Shown here piece by piece: positions 1 to 13,700 of a stretch of 64,000 bases of DNA. The notes beneath the pieces were generated by a model. It made no database searches and was not told the origin of the DNA. It worked only from the letters and a program-made list of their open reading frames with translations. Where the stretch lies: NCBI GenBank assembly GCA_951812925.1, contig OX638372.1:8618001-8682000 (forward strand), written 5' to 3'. Both the position numbers and the translations under genes were made by a program. Every line of letters begins with the position of its first letter. The stretch's first letter is position 1. This stretch comes from Calliopum simillimum (taxonomy: Eukaryota > Arthropoda > Insecta > Diptera > Lauxaniidae).

Positions 1-3000
1 TTTTTTCAAAAATGTTAAGAGAATGACGTTTACTGGAAGTATTAGCTCGTCATGGTGCTTTTTGACGCAACATAGCATAAACTCAAGTGTAACCAACAAA
101 ATTTATGTGACCAGGTAAATAACAATCAATAAAAAGCGCTAACACAACAATAACAGTAACCAAAAGAAAAAAAAAGGAAAGCGGCTCAATCAGCACACGT
201 AATTGCTACTTTAACAAAATCAACGCAAATCCAAAGTAAACAACGCTGCACATGAAATGAATGCCAAATGTTTGCAATTGTGATGTGCAGCAGTCTTGTC
301 AATGCTTACATGTGTAAGTGCACACATACATATGTACATACATCGTATATGCATTTCAAAAGTATTGGTAGCTATGGTTTTTGTGTGAAGCTGCAAAATT
401 TCCCTTACTTGTACTAAATTTACAATAAAATTAAAAAACTTTCAGCGCCTCTCTACTTCCTTTCATCATCGTCATCATCATCTACATCCCCATCGTCATC
501 ATCAATTCTTTCTTGCGCTTCTTCTGTACTTCAACGTTGATTGTCAACTAACGACATGTAACTCTCGTATGTAAAGAAATTTATTGCTGCATGCCGCAGT
601 AGCAGCGCAGCATCCACACAGGAGCAGCCGCATGCAGTAACTCAAAATGTAACACATAAGAAAAAGTTACGTAGTTATTCGCTCAAGTGAGCAACGACTA
701 ACGAGATTGAGTTCTTGACTAACTTTTCGCGAATGTTGCTTAGTAAAGCAATAAATTTGTTGCCTTCATTTTTTTCCTCGAAATTTGGCCTGAAGTGAAA
801 TTAAAAAGAAGAATGAACTCAAAACCGCTAAAGGTTGATGTGGGTGCAAAGTGTAAGGTGTCGTCAGTGTTTTTGGAAATTGTGAAAAACACTTAGTCAG
901 TTTTTTTAGTTTTGAATTATTTGAGTTTTAAAAAATTAGTTTTGGTTTTTTACATTGCATTGCTAATTTTATCACGACAAAAGTAACCACTTTTTGGCAG
1001 AGATATGACTGAATGGTTCTTATCAGCCTAAAAAATAAAAAATTTTGGACAAGAAATACTAAATAACACAAAGCTATAAAAAACTGTCTTTCAGTTGTAT
1101 TGGGATGATATAAAGTTATGTTTTGGACTTAAAAGAAGTTTTATTTCTGGTGGTAAATCGAAAAAATTATATTTTATATGGCTTTTTCGAATTTTTCAGC
1201 CAAACAAAGCTTATTTCAAACGAAAATATGTAGTTTTCCCGGAAAACTCCCAATTTTTTCCAAAAATCACAGAAAAACACTTTGTGAAGCAAATTTTATT
1301 TTTTTAGGGAACCTACAGAAAAACCACACGAAGAAATGTTTTGACACAGGATTTTCAAGTTATTTAGAGCGCTAGAACCAAAAATACTATTTGTTTGTCT
1401 AATTTGAAGTTTATTTAACAGACTATCCTAAAGAAAATGTTCCAGAGCAAATTATGAACCGGAAAAGTTTTCCAAAGAATTTCTAGAATACCCGAATCGC
1501 ACAAAGCTTTTATCTTAATGCTGAATCACCAATTCAAAAAGAACGATACGAAAGTATCTACAAAATAGAAAAGTATAGGTAAGACAAAAAACCCACAAGA
1601 AGTACACATCAGATATTCGCATAAATGTATTCATTTCTTTCTGACGCTATTTCACACTACTTTGGTATAATTAATAATGAAATATTGGAAATACTGGAGT
1701 CATTTTTGTAAAAAAAATAATCAAATAAATGGGGAAAATCGAAAGTTTATTTTTGACATGACCAATGGTGTCTCTAGGCTGTCTAAGTAATAGACCGTTC
1801 TAGGCATAATAAAAAAAAAAAATTCGTAAAAAGGAAAAAAAAACATCCTGATGTATCAACTTCTACTTTTCTCTGACTTCATATGTTCGTATGAACAATA
1901 CATCTCGAAGCTCACTGTAAAAAGTTTATACCCATTACCAATGTTTTAAAAGCTTCCCATTTTCGACAAAACTTTCTTCAAAAATTTTCGTTTGGCTTAC
2001 AAAAGTATATTTAAGCTATTGATGCAAAAAGCTTTATAAATCCTTAGACCAGTTTCATGTTCCACAATACTAGTACGCCTCTTATGAAAAATATTCGAAC
2101 TACTTTAATAGAAATACAATAGTCTGCACAAAAACCATTTAGTCCTTTAATATTTTGTAGCAGACCACTTAAGCTCTTATGCCAATAAACTTTAACAGCA
2201 ACGAAAAAAGCTATCGTTATATGAATAAGCTTTACAGGCATGTTAGTGCAAAGCTCTGTAAAGCTATGCGGATAGGTTTTTAAATTTGCTTAAAGTATGT
2301 TGCATTGCACATAGAGTGCGCCAAGTTAAGCTGGGCACAATTTGAGGGTTGATAACGAAAATGTCTTGAATCAACAGAACATCACCAACACGGTTATTAA
2401 AAACATCACTGATTTTACATTATACTACAATGGTTTTTCATTTCGGTATTTTATAGCCAATTATATATATCGGCAATGATTTCTTGTTATGACTTTCAGA
2501 CCTTAACAAATAGAACTATAAATGAGATTTATGTCGTTGAAATGTCATAATTTTTTAAGAAAATGATGTAAATAATATTGTGGCACTGTAGCTGGGAAAT
2601 ATTCTTTTGATAATAGCTTTGGAATTGATTTTTGAACAATATGGGAAACTTTGATTTAAAATTATATCTTATATTGGAACACCCTGAACATATTCTCTGT
2701 GACATAATTATGTATGGAAGCCCGACTTTTTTTGGATCACACAGGATTTATGTTTCTTATGAGCTTCTTGTTGAACTGTGTGGAATTTTTTTATTTTTTT
2801 GTTTTCTAAAGAGTTTTTGCTTTTGAGTCGTCGTTTTCTAAAAAAAAAAATTGGTCGAAATTAGTCGTATAAAATAAAATATCATCAAATAATGATGTGA
2901 TTGAAGTATTGAAACATTCATTCGATAATTTTGACAGGCTTCTAAATTACAAAACAGAACTTATGACGAAAAAAATATGTTTTTCCAACTGAAGAAGCAG

Positions 3001-4550
3001 GTGTTGGGCTTAGGCACGCAAAGACGAAAAGAAGCAAATTCAAGAGTATAGTGCTTAAAAATATGTAAATGCAGACCTTAGTATAGTTGTTCTGAAACTT
3101 TTTATTGATACGTTTTGGGGATATAAAATCACTAGAATTTTGCAATATAAAAAACACAATAAAATCAGAATAAATTCGTACTAAAGTCGAAAAAGAAAAT
3201 CCTCAATGATAAAATTACGAACCACAAAAACGTTCAGAGCAAACTTCTGAAGTGTGTGGAGAAAATCCACCCCACTAATTCGAAGTTCAAAATTTCATTG
3301 AAAATTTTTCGCGATTTTTTATCTTTATTTTGTTTTTTTTTTTTCCTTTCTTGACATCATAAAAAAGTCCCATGGGAATTGCGTGGTATTCTGTGGGAGT
3401 TTTTTTTTAATTTTTCCTTATTTGAAGATAACTTAAGGAGCGCATTGAAAACGCTAATGGCCCACTTGAGAGTGAAAAATTTAAGCCATAAGTAGATGAG
3501 CATTAAATAGAAAAAGCTATTGTGTAGAGTGTGAACTTTAAAGCTTTTGCCAGCGAATCAATGACACTTGATTGCGAAGATTTTTTTTTTCCAGAGACAA
3601 CGTAACTTTTTTTACGCTGAAGTTAAATGTATTGGAAAATAAGTATCTCCTTGTGATTGAATGAATGATTAACACAACTTTTGAGGTAGAGCAAGCAAAA
3701 ACGAACGCTTTTATTGAAATGAAATGTTTTGAAAATTTTGAAAAAAAAAAAATGTTGCAACAAAATATTTAGCAAAAAATCATCATCAATTTTGTAACGC
3801 CGCATATTGTTGCATCAGCTCCAAAAGAAAAACGCCTGTCATAAGCAGCACAACATATGAGTAAGCGCGCATTACAGAGATAATTAATTAATAATTGTGG
3901 AAAAGCTCAAGAAAAAAAGTGTTGCCAACTTATGACAAACGCATAAACACATTACCGCCCTGTTGTTGTTATTTTGCTCCCTTTCCCCCACCAACGTGAC
4001 CACAAATGCAATTTAATTACATGGCATTGAAAAACGATTCGGGAAAAACTCTCGAAATGTCAGCGACGTGCTCATGTTGCTGACATGCCAAAGTAATTAA
4101 CGTCCCATTACTGGTTAGATTATCCATGAATAATTGGTGTTTTGCATCCGTTGGGTTGGGTTGGTTGGTTGGTGTCCTTACTTAAGTGTTTTATTTGTCC
4201 TAAATACTATGTACCTGCGCCTAAGTCTGACCAAAGCACACTACGTAAGTCATCCTTTTTCGGTAGAATAGCCTATTCTCCTGGTCGCTGACTGGGTGGC
4301 ATAAACGATGACATTCTTGGTGTTGTTGTGGTTTCTGTAAGTGTATGTTAGTGGGCGTGTAGGTGTGTGTGTCGGTTATTATGTTTTACCACCACCCAAA
4401 AAATAAAAACAAAAACTTTTGCTAATTGCTTTTCTGCTACTGCTGCTGTTGCAGCAAAGTTATTTGCAAAAATTTGTAGAGTCAGCAGCAATTCAATGAG
4501 TTTCGATTAGGGTGGATTGAATTTTATGAAGCTGACGAAAATTATATACT
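1..4550. other. Intergenic DNA, no gene recognised
   Basis: AT-rich with short chance frames only. The first 750 bases and 3830-4500 are less AT-rich, with CATC/GTC-type runs, clustered TAATTA-like words (3878-3900), and CA/TG-rich microsatellite-like words, and could be conserved noncoding DNA. That reading is only from composition. Confidence 0.4.
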
Positions 4551-4604
4551 TATGTATATTAAGTGTCACGAGGTCGTTTTAAAATTTTGAGACAATCGAG
4601 ATTT

Positions 4605-4908
4605 CCGATAAGTAAAATTCAGAAAAATCATATGTGACACATAGCGACAGAATGGGTTAAAAAATCTAAATTGCTTATTACAGCCACAAATCGCGTTTTG
4701 TACCCAAAGTTTTGCATTTTTCATTTTACACTCGGCAGGGGGCGCATAAACTAAAGAAATATCGTAAGCAAAGTCGATTTAGTTTTCATCAAGGAATTTG
4801 CTTGAATTTTTGCAGAATTTTAGGACCTCTTATTTAGCCGCAATGAGCGATTTATACTTTTTAACACATTCTGTCGCTATGCCCCACATATGATTTTTCT
4901 GAATTTTA
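4605..4908. mobile_element. Short inverted-repeat (MITE-like) element
   Basis: Arms of about 50 bases face each other: AAATTCAGAAAAATCATATG at about 4615 and its near-complement CATATGATTTTTCTGAATTT at about 4886, each followed inward by a GCGACAGAAT word and its complement. The loop of about 200 bases has no reading frame. Confidence 0.65.
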
Positions 4909-5749
4909 ACCCTTTCGACCTGGAAAAAAACTGTCGGGTACACAATATTTGCGATAGGTTAATCTTAGAAACTAAATTTAAGTAAAATTTTTGACTGTCT
5001 CTCAATTCAAATTTTCACCGCCAGAGGCGCTTCCGGTCTATACTCCCAACAGATGTTTTTGATTTGAATTTTCGGGATATAATGTCCTTGGAGTGGTTAT
5101 AAGAAAAAACAGTGGTTACTAAAAAATTGCATTATTGTAATTTTATTAATTCATTCAATTTAAGTGACGCTAATAACCGAGTTATATTATTTAAAAGTAT
5201 TTATTCAAAAATTTTTGGGATATATTGTCCCAACCGGTTCGAATTAATTGAAAATATTCAGAAAGGTGTGTCGTAACATATTTTCTACTTCCAAAGTGTG
5301 TGTTCTCCCGTAAATTATCGGAAATTTCGACTTTCTCGAAATTTTCAATAGTACGGAATAAGGTTCACTTGCACAATTTTATTCACGTTATTCTTTCAGT
5401 AAGAAATTCATAGCATCTCTGAAATTTTTACAGAATTGTTCACATTGTACACAATTATTTATAGTTTGAAAAGAGAAAATCATATGCCGTAATTACATCA
5501 CTTCATTCAGAAAGTTTACTTATTACGCGACAAAAAAAAAATTTAGTGTAGGTATTTTACAACTAAGTAGGTATCATTAGTATATTTTCGAAAATTTCAA
5601 CTTTTTTATTTTCCTAATTACGTGATAGTCACGAATTAACGTTCACTCGTACAAAATTATGGACATAATTCCGGTAGAAATAAAATCATAATTTTCTTAA
5701 TAAAAATAGTTTAGTTTGCCTCAAAACTATAAGAAAACGACTCTTCACT

Positions 5750-6075
5750 GTACACTGATTTCAATTTGACACTAAAGTACACTGTCTTGTTTAATCAGTG
5801 TCTAAAAAAACTGGATTCAAACAAATACTTTAGTGCACTGTATTTTATGCAAACAAATACTTCAGTTCAGTGTAGTGGAAACACAACAGTAAAAATTATG
5901 ATATGGTAACACTTGCAAGTGGCAATGCATTGGTATCCTAGGATTGAAATAGATTTCATACATTTTCACGAGAGACAGAGAAAGCGTTATCAAAAAAGAT
6001 GCACAAGAAAAGAGCGAAAAACTATTTTTGTCACTAAAGTAGCATTTTGTACTGTACGCTCTAGTCAAATCTAAC
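5750..6075 (+). repeat. Interspersed repeat, copy A
   Basis: Contains tandem-like ACTTTAGTGCACTGT and ACTTCAGTTCAGTGT words and a CGAGAGACAGAGAAAGCG core. An inverted, diverged copy lies at about 30170-30450 and matches across nearly the whole length. It is noncoding; family not recognised. Confidence 0.65.
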
Positions 6076-6904
6076 AAAAGAGGTCTGTACAGTACTTGAT
6101 TTTTGTTCATATCCAAGTACTTCAAGACATTCAACGCAACACTAAACTGAAGTATTTGATAAATAAAAAGCGGGTACAAGACATAATGCATTTTTGCATG
6201 AAAAGGCTTAAAACTCTAACAAGACGTCTTGTACACACCATAACTTTTCTCAAACTTATGAATATGGAATCATACCCGAAGATTTACTTAAATAAGCCCA
6301 TAATATCATTAAACGCACTTAGGCTAAAAAAGAAGAATATATATAAATGTTGACCCTTAAATTATGTGAAGCAAAAAAATCCTGTCGATGATAGTACTTT
6401 ATAATTTTACCTACCAGCAGAGCACTTAGCTATACTCATCTTTAAATTCAACAAAAAAGTACAAAAAAAATATGTCGCCTTCACTTTATTTTTTAAAATT
6501 TTTCATTTCACCCTAATTTCTCAACAAGCACGTTTTTACTTACTGACATCAAGAGGTATGTTGCTAACACTTCGTTTATCCTGTTAAGCAGAATTAATTG
6601 CATATTTTTTGGCTGAAAAACAATTAGTTGTAATAGTTTTTATTAAACGATGTCAATTGCATAGAAACTTTCGTAACGTAATTAGCAGTCAAATACAAGA
6701 TGAAACTTAATTCATAAAAATAGTGATTTTTTAAAAATTTTCATTAAATTAAATTAAAGTATAAAAGAATCATTCTAGATTACTTTACTAAACTTGTCTC
6801 AATAATAACAAACGTAGAGAATGAATGGAGCAGTTTTCGAAGATTTGACACACCGGCTTTCTTATTATTCTAATTTCCATCATAGCCAATGAAACAAATA
6901 AATA

Positions 6905-7345
6905 TATTGTGTCCCAAAAGAAAACTTACATTTGCTTAGCTTTCTATGTAAACGCAACAAATCTGAGAGGCTCGGAAGGTATGTTAATGAGTAGCCTGGT
7001 TCTTTGGAATTTTGATACTGTGAAAAGTTTTTCGACAACGAATCAAGTGCTTTGCGTTAGAGAGTTTTACGAAAACTATGATTTCGTTGACTGCCAACTT
7101 TCTGATAATATTTGCCGCTCCGTGGAAAATTTCCTTAAGGCTCTCGCCACTTAAATGAGGCGCTAATTATACCTCACTTTTGAAAATGAATGAAAAAGTT
7201 TGAAGAGACCTATACAACATTTGACAAACCAAAAACGGGGCGTACAAGATCGTAAAAAACGCGGTAATCGCCGAGTCAGAGTTTTTGCGTTCACACTGGA
7301 AGCTAAGCAAATATATATTTCCTTTTGAAACACCATTATTCATAA
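6905..7345. mobile_element. Foldback repeat
   Basis: An arm starting near 6916 (AAAAGAAAACTTACATTTGC) pairs with the complement of 7265-7330 (TTGCTTAGCTT shared, AAACGCAA against AACGCAAA). The 81-residue open frame inside it (6909-7154) has no recognisable domain and is probably chance. Confidence 0.55.
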
Positions 7346-7379
7346 GATTTATAAATTTATATTGTTTCATCGTGATTAT

Positions 7380-9740
7380 TATGTATTCTATGATTTTTGA
7401 TAATACGACGTCTTATACAAGCTCCTAAGCTTATGCAACACTTCTTTACTAAGCTGATAGTTTAATAATTTCAGTTCACTCGTGAATTAACTTCATAATT
7501 CGTAATAACTTTTTCGCTTCATAGCTTGTGTGCATTATGCATATCTCCTTGTACTAAACGTATTGTATGTAGTTTGCTTTAAGGTTCAGTAATTTATAAC
7601 GCTTTAATAACTGTCGATATTTGGTTAATTAGCTAAAAGATTTTCAAACTTGTACTTCAGGTACTTATGAATGTGTTATAAAAGAAATCATTGATTTTAT
7701 TTTACATTTAATGGCGTTCACCAATTTCAACAAATGATAATTTACAATAAGCAAAAATCAACAATACCACCACATAGTGTAGAGTAGTACTGGTTGTGAT
7801 TTATTTGGTAAAGGATAAAATTTGAAAAATGTGGTAATGAAAAATCGATTTCAGCGTAGCAAAGAAATGCGGGTAGAACTAACAAAAAAAGGACCAATTC
7901 GCACAATTAAAGGATTTTAATGGGAAAATGAAAAATGTTGACTGACTATGCTTTGATAGTTGTACTTGCACATGCGATCCAAGAGAAGATGAAGAGGGTC
8001 ATACATATCTACCCAAAAAAAAGCTCATCACATCAACGCTTTCAAATAACTAAAGTAAATTTTAATTCAAGCAAACCAAGTGACCAAACCCCAAAAGCCT
8101 GAACACACTTGATGTACTGCAGCATGGTGGCACTATGTACTCGTACATCTGCACGTATGTATGTTAGTTTGTGGCTAAAGGAACTTCAAAGTGGGCATGA
8201 ATTCTACTTTAAATGCTACTGCCGCCACAGTCCGACTGCTAACAGGCCAACGGCAGCTAACGGTCAAAACATTTGCTTTTGGACCACAAATATTTGCATA
8301 GTTACTTTTAATGTGGCAACACGAATATGCTGGAATGGGGTTAGCAAAATTGCAAATGCTAACGAAAGGACACAGCACGAATAGTTTGCGTACATAGATA
8401 TGGGTGTGGGTTCCAAAAAATTTGAATTTAAATCGTTCAGTGCTGCAGAGAAATCAACGAAATATGTTGGCATATATTAAAAAAAGAGACAATTCCGAGG
8501 AGTGGAATGTGGCATATATTAACAAATCAAATCCTTTGAAATTCAGCTCATTTAATACATTGAGAGAAATTGCTAAAAAATTTAATTATTCATGAAAAGC
8601 AGATTTCACTGAATTTAATATAAAAAGTTTTTTTTATCTATTCAAAAAAAAGGCTCCTCTTACCAACACAACCCTTCCGAGTTTCAATCGTTACAACTGT
8701 GACGCACATAAAAAAAAATTCCTTATTAACAATTCTTAGCACACATGTAACAGACTTAGCGTCTCTCATGCTGTTAAAAGTAGTCCACACTCACACCATC
8801 ATCGCAGAGCATACAATACGCACAATCACTTCCGCCTCCTGTAAATATGCAATGTTTTATTGCTAATTGTAAGTCAAACGTTCATCCTGTCGCCGTTTGT
8901 AATTTACAATTTCTTTCTGACTATCACATCCACATTCACATAGCCTCCTGCCTCCTTGCTATATAGAAAAATGGAAATTTTCTTTTTGATTTTAAATTTT
9001 TCATAAAATCTACGCACATACATACATGTGTATGTTAATGTAAATGAATACAATATGCAAGTGCGTGTGTATTATAAGTCTTTAGCCTTTAGCATTTTTT
9101 GACTTGGTATTTTTTGTTGCTGTATTCAAAGCTGAGCGTCGCAATCAGCAGCATAAATAAAAATAAAATTTATTAGGCGCCAGCAGCATTAAAAAAAGTA
9201 GCAACTCTTTTTGGCATTAAATGTTAGGCAGGGGTTAAATGAGAATCACTAATGAAAATGAAGAAACTCAAAGGAAGGCGAAAAAGCAAAAAATTAAGTG
9301 AAAAATTTCATGCAAAGGCGGTCAGGTTGAAATTTGTTGTACACTACGTTGGGCTAAAATAACGTTTCAGCCAAAGCATTGAAAGTTTATCCTAACTAGA
9401 GTTTACCATTTAGCCGAAATTGGACCATTTCGATTTGTCTTTAAAAAGACCGCCTAGCTCTAAGCTTAGGTAAAACAAATTCTTATTACTAACTACATCT
9501 GTCAGTAAAAGCGCTAAAGCCATTTTATCGTTCCTTATTACCAACCCTTCCTCAGTACCAAATTTCATAAAAATCGTTGCAGTGGTTTAGCCGTGAGAGT
9601 GTTTTTTCCATTTAGGGCCGTAGGCATAGAAAGAGAGACTGGACCGAAATCGTTTGCGAAGATATTTATTTTACTACGCAAACCACAAATGGAAGTCTGG
9701 AGCAATAAATACGTGAATCAGAGTTAACTTTGAAAAAGAA
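7380..9740. other. Intergenic DNA, no gene recognised
   Basis: AT-rich, with only short chance frames on both strands around 8100-8600. Around 9530-9610 there is a degenerate repeat of the ACCAAATTTCATAAAAATCG kind, common in insect dispersed repeats. No splice-linked coding segments were found. Confidence 0.4.
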
Positions 9741-9744
9741 TTTA

Positions 9745-10770
9745 TTCATTAGAAAGTCATATAGTACAATCATTTGGGAGAATAAAATGATGTTGCCAGG
9801 AAAGTTTTGCGGGATTATTGCAAATGAGTTATTTTATAGATTTCGATGTGCTCTTTCAGAATTTTAACTTTGCTACCTCAAGTCGTGTTCGCTCGCGCCG
9901 CCATATTGGCAAATGGCGTCCAAAATCAGTTTTTTACAAATATCTCTTTAACGGTTACATTTAGCTTAGCTTATAAAATTTTCTATAAAAATAACTCTTT
10001 AATTGTTTTCGTACGACTTATAACTCGGGAGATATCCTAATTCAAAATTTAAAAAAAATTAGTAAATTGTGCATGCCGCTTATGAGTAGGCACAGTGATG
10101 TGTTGAGCTTAAAATTACGATTACTCATGAACGGTCAATCACACGTTTAAAGTAAAAACGTTTATTTATAGAAAATTACTTCCACTACAAGATATTTACT
10201 ATATGTTTTTCACATAACCTATAGTTTAGGAGATATTTTCAACAAACCTGAAATTTAGAAAAAAATCGTTTTTTCAAAATGGCTCCAAAACGGTTCGTCC
10301 TAGAAAAAAAAATTGTTTATGCATTTTGTAGAACGTTCAATTTCCTGTAAGGATCTTTCCAAACTGTTTTTTCGTCGCGACGTGAAAATCATTCAAAATT
10401 AACATTGTACTATGCTCCATACGGCATGCACAATTTACTAATTTTTTTTAAATTTTGAATTAGGATATGTCCTTAGTTATAAGTCGTACGAAATCAAATA
10501 AAGAGTTATTTTTATAGAAAATTTTATAAGCTACAATATCGCGCCACAATATTTTTCTCTAAATGTAACCGTTAAAGAGATATTTGTAAAAAACTGATTT
10601 TGGACGCCATTTTTCCAAAATGGCGGCGCGAGCGAACACGACTCGAGGTAGCAAAGTTGAAATTCTGAAAGAGCACATCGAAATCTATAAAATAACTCAT
10701 TTGCAAAAATCCCGCAAAACTTTCCATGTAAAACTACCAAATGACTGTACTAATAATGAGAGAGTTTTTT
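9745..10770. mobile_element. One-kilobase foldback element
   Basis: Left arm 9745 to about 10085 and right arm about 10415-10770 are imperfect reverse complements over about 340 bases. Both carry the GGCGCGAGCGAACACGACT word or its complement and an AATTGTGCATGCCG word. The spacer of about 330 bases is AT-rich. The same peptide is read on opposite strands in each arm, which proves the inversion. Confidence 0.85.
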
Positions 10771-13700
10771 GGGGCCCTATGCTTCAAAAAGAGATAAAAA
10801 ACACGAGAGTTATCAATTCTTCATACATGCTTGGTTATGCTCTAGAATGGAATGCTCTAGAAAAATTACATGTCTCTCTCAAACTCGTAAACATCATTAA
10901 CGTAGACAATGAGAGCTTAATATGCTGCACCTCCAACAAGAACAAGCTCTCAACAAAAGCTCATGCAAATACTTATATTCCCAAAGCTGGATTCCTTGAT
11001 CTCAATCCTCTTAATTTTAACTCTTCTGCATGGTCTTCTTAACCCCATATGGTTTCATACAAAATTTTGACTCCATTATCATTACGATCATTTAATTTAT
11101 GAATCAATTTAACACGGTTCAATGATCGCTTAAACTTAAATGCACAGTAATCAAACCATAACCAAACTGCAAACCAACGTACAAGACCTTATTAAACATC
11201 TTTAAGTCTTCTCCATGGTTCAAGTAGCAGCTACTTATGTGCATGAAACTTTTTGTAGAGTTTACATTTCTTTTATGTAAACGTAGGGTGTTTAATAAAG
11301 AAATTGAAAAAACCATTAAGTAAAAATTGAATTGGCAACAGAGTCAACGAAAAAAAAAAAAATTTAAAATATACATTATAAAAAGACATTCGTATGTGTC
11401 TGTCGCTTAGGTTGTGTGATTTAAAATATACTGATATCACAGCATTTAAATTCAGTACGAAGTTATTAGCCATTGACGAAACTAAGCGCTGAAATTTATT
11501 CATTCAGGCAAATTTTTTGTGAAACGCGAACTTTACTTGGCTACCAACTACACACTCTCCTCTACGCTGAGATAAAAGACGCTGATTTATTCCCAGCCCC
11601 AGGCTTTAAGATCAGAACAAACTCATTGCGAATATATTCAGGAATCCACAGGCACACTTATGAAATCTCAGAACATTTTAGCGTTGAATGATAAAAAATT
11701 TTATGTATGCCACAAATCGATAAGAACTGACACAGCATAAAAGAATGTGTCAAAAATCATTTTAACTATATAACTTTACTTCAGATCTACGATTTTAGAG
11801 AGTTGTTTGGCTTAGATTTTAATATGCAGCCTTTATCAAACATTTTAAAGGTATGCTTGGTAATCTCAAAAATGGTATAAATTAAAACATATATTAGTTA
11901 ATGGCCCATTAAGTATTTAGTATTTGAAAAGTCTGCTTCAAATTAAATATGTACGCGGCTTATTTATTATACCTAAATCTATTAAATTAAAAAAAAAATA
12001 CGCTGGTATTTTCAATTCTCAGAAGATAGTCTTAAAACAACTCATAAATAAATTATAAATGTAACTCTAAGTACTTGCTACGTTTTGACTGCTGTCGCTG
12101 GAATCATTCAGAAATTGCTAGCAGATGTTCAGTTATAGTTTGATTTTAGTGCAGTCAAATTTGTGTGTCGAATATTAAACAAAAATTGTGAGTTGAATTA
12201 AAGGCATTTGCAGCACAATCTAGTGGTGGGACAGCTAGAAATTGAAAAACGATAATTTAAATAAATTAAGTAACGATATGTAAGTCCAGGCTCTTCCAAT
12301 TCAATAGTCCAATTGTGGCAGATCGATTATAAAACTTTCAAACGGCAATACTACTTGTGTGCAATTGTACTGTTGCTTCCTACAAGGACGAATTACTGCT
12401 ATACTAACATATATGTATGAACATTTTTTCTGCTTCTTTTTTCTTTTGGATATAATTATGTCTAAGTAGAAATTGAATAAAAAATTCGCTTACGATGAAA
12501 TATTTTATTACACATACATTTATAAGTTAAACTGTTTTATTATGTATGCTGGTGGGTGTAAATATACTGAATTTCATTGTTTTTTGTAAGTATTCCTTGG
12601 ATTAACCGGCACTTAAAGTTAAGTAAACTTGTATATTTTTTATTTGCTTTTATCTATTACTCTGTTGACTTTACAGCTGCTCAAGGATTTCTTGTTCGTG
12701 TAAATTGAAACAAAAGTAATTTTAAGTGGATTTTCCTTGTAACATTAAAAGAACAAATTTTTTGGGATATATTCTTATGCAGTTTAGACTTTTCATCATT
12801 AAATACAACCATAAAAAAAAAAAATTTATTTAATACTAAACTTTTATAAGCAATTTTGAATTAAAAGGAAAAATATAAAATATTCGCAAAATCCCGACTA
12901 TACGCTTAAATTCCCGCATTAATCAGGAATAGAACTCTTAAGAAAATTCCGAATATAGCCACATACGCTACCTACTTGAAGTGTCACACATTTTTCTTAA
13001 TATTTTGGAATGTCGTTTCATAGATAAATGCTTTTATTATTTGCCAAATAACATTAATAAAAGACACATTAATGAAATTCATTGCAATTAAACTGCTGCC
13101 GAACTAATTGCCACACATCCTTCGACTACACTTTCGAGGAACTACACATATGGATGTCTTATATTTTAACTACCTATTTGTTTTCGATTTTTTTGTTCTC
13201 AAATCATGTATTGAAATGAAAAATTACGCTCATTATCACAGCTCATTAGCAGCACCACTGTGCTGAACAAAGACGTGCTCTCTGGATGCTGTCAGCTGTC
13301 AACCAACAAATGATGCGCCATTTTTCTCTAATAAAACTTATCGAATAGTCAAAGGACTTTAGTGTCGCGCGTACATATTTATGTGTGTGCGTGATATGCA
13401 ATTAGTGCTTTCATTTTTTACACACAAATATATGTGGCAAAATACAAAAAGTTCCGATAAGACAAACATTAAACCTTCAGTACACTACTAATTTCTATTT
13501 ACTCTTCTATTTTTCTTCCACAATGAACAATATCTCCAAAACTATAAAATGTTCGGGGTAGATTTTTCGTTTTTTGGAAAAAGTACTAAATTTAGTACTA
13601 AAATTACAAAAAACTTTACATTACCTACATTACAATCGCTTTAAAGTCTGACTTTTTGAGCTTTTTGAAACATGAAAGCACCGAAATCGCTTCATAAAAC

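Noticed and set aside
5217..5250. Possible right end for a piggyBac-like element starting at 4906
   Set aside because: The sequence CCAACCGGTTCGAATTAA does not complement the left end well and lacks a terminal GGG before TTAA.
10620..11042. 140-codon plus-strand frame
   Set aside because: Starts inside a foldback arm and has no domain, no splice context and no support beyond being open.
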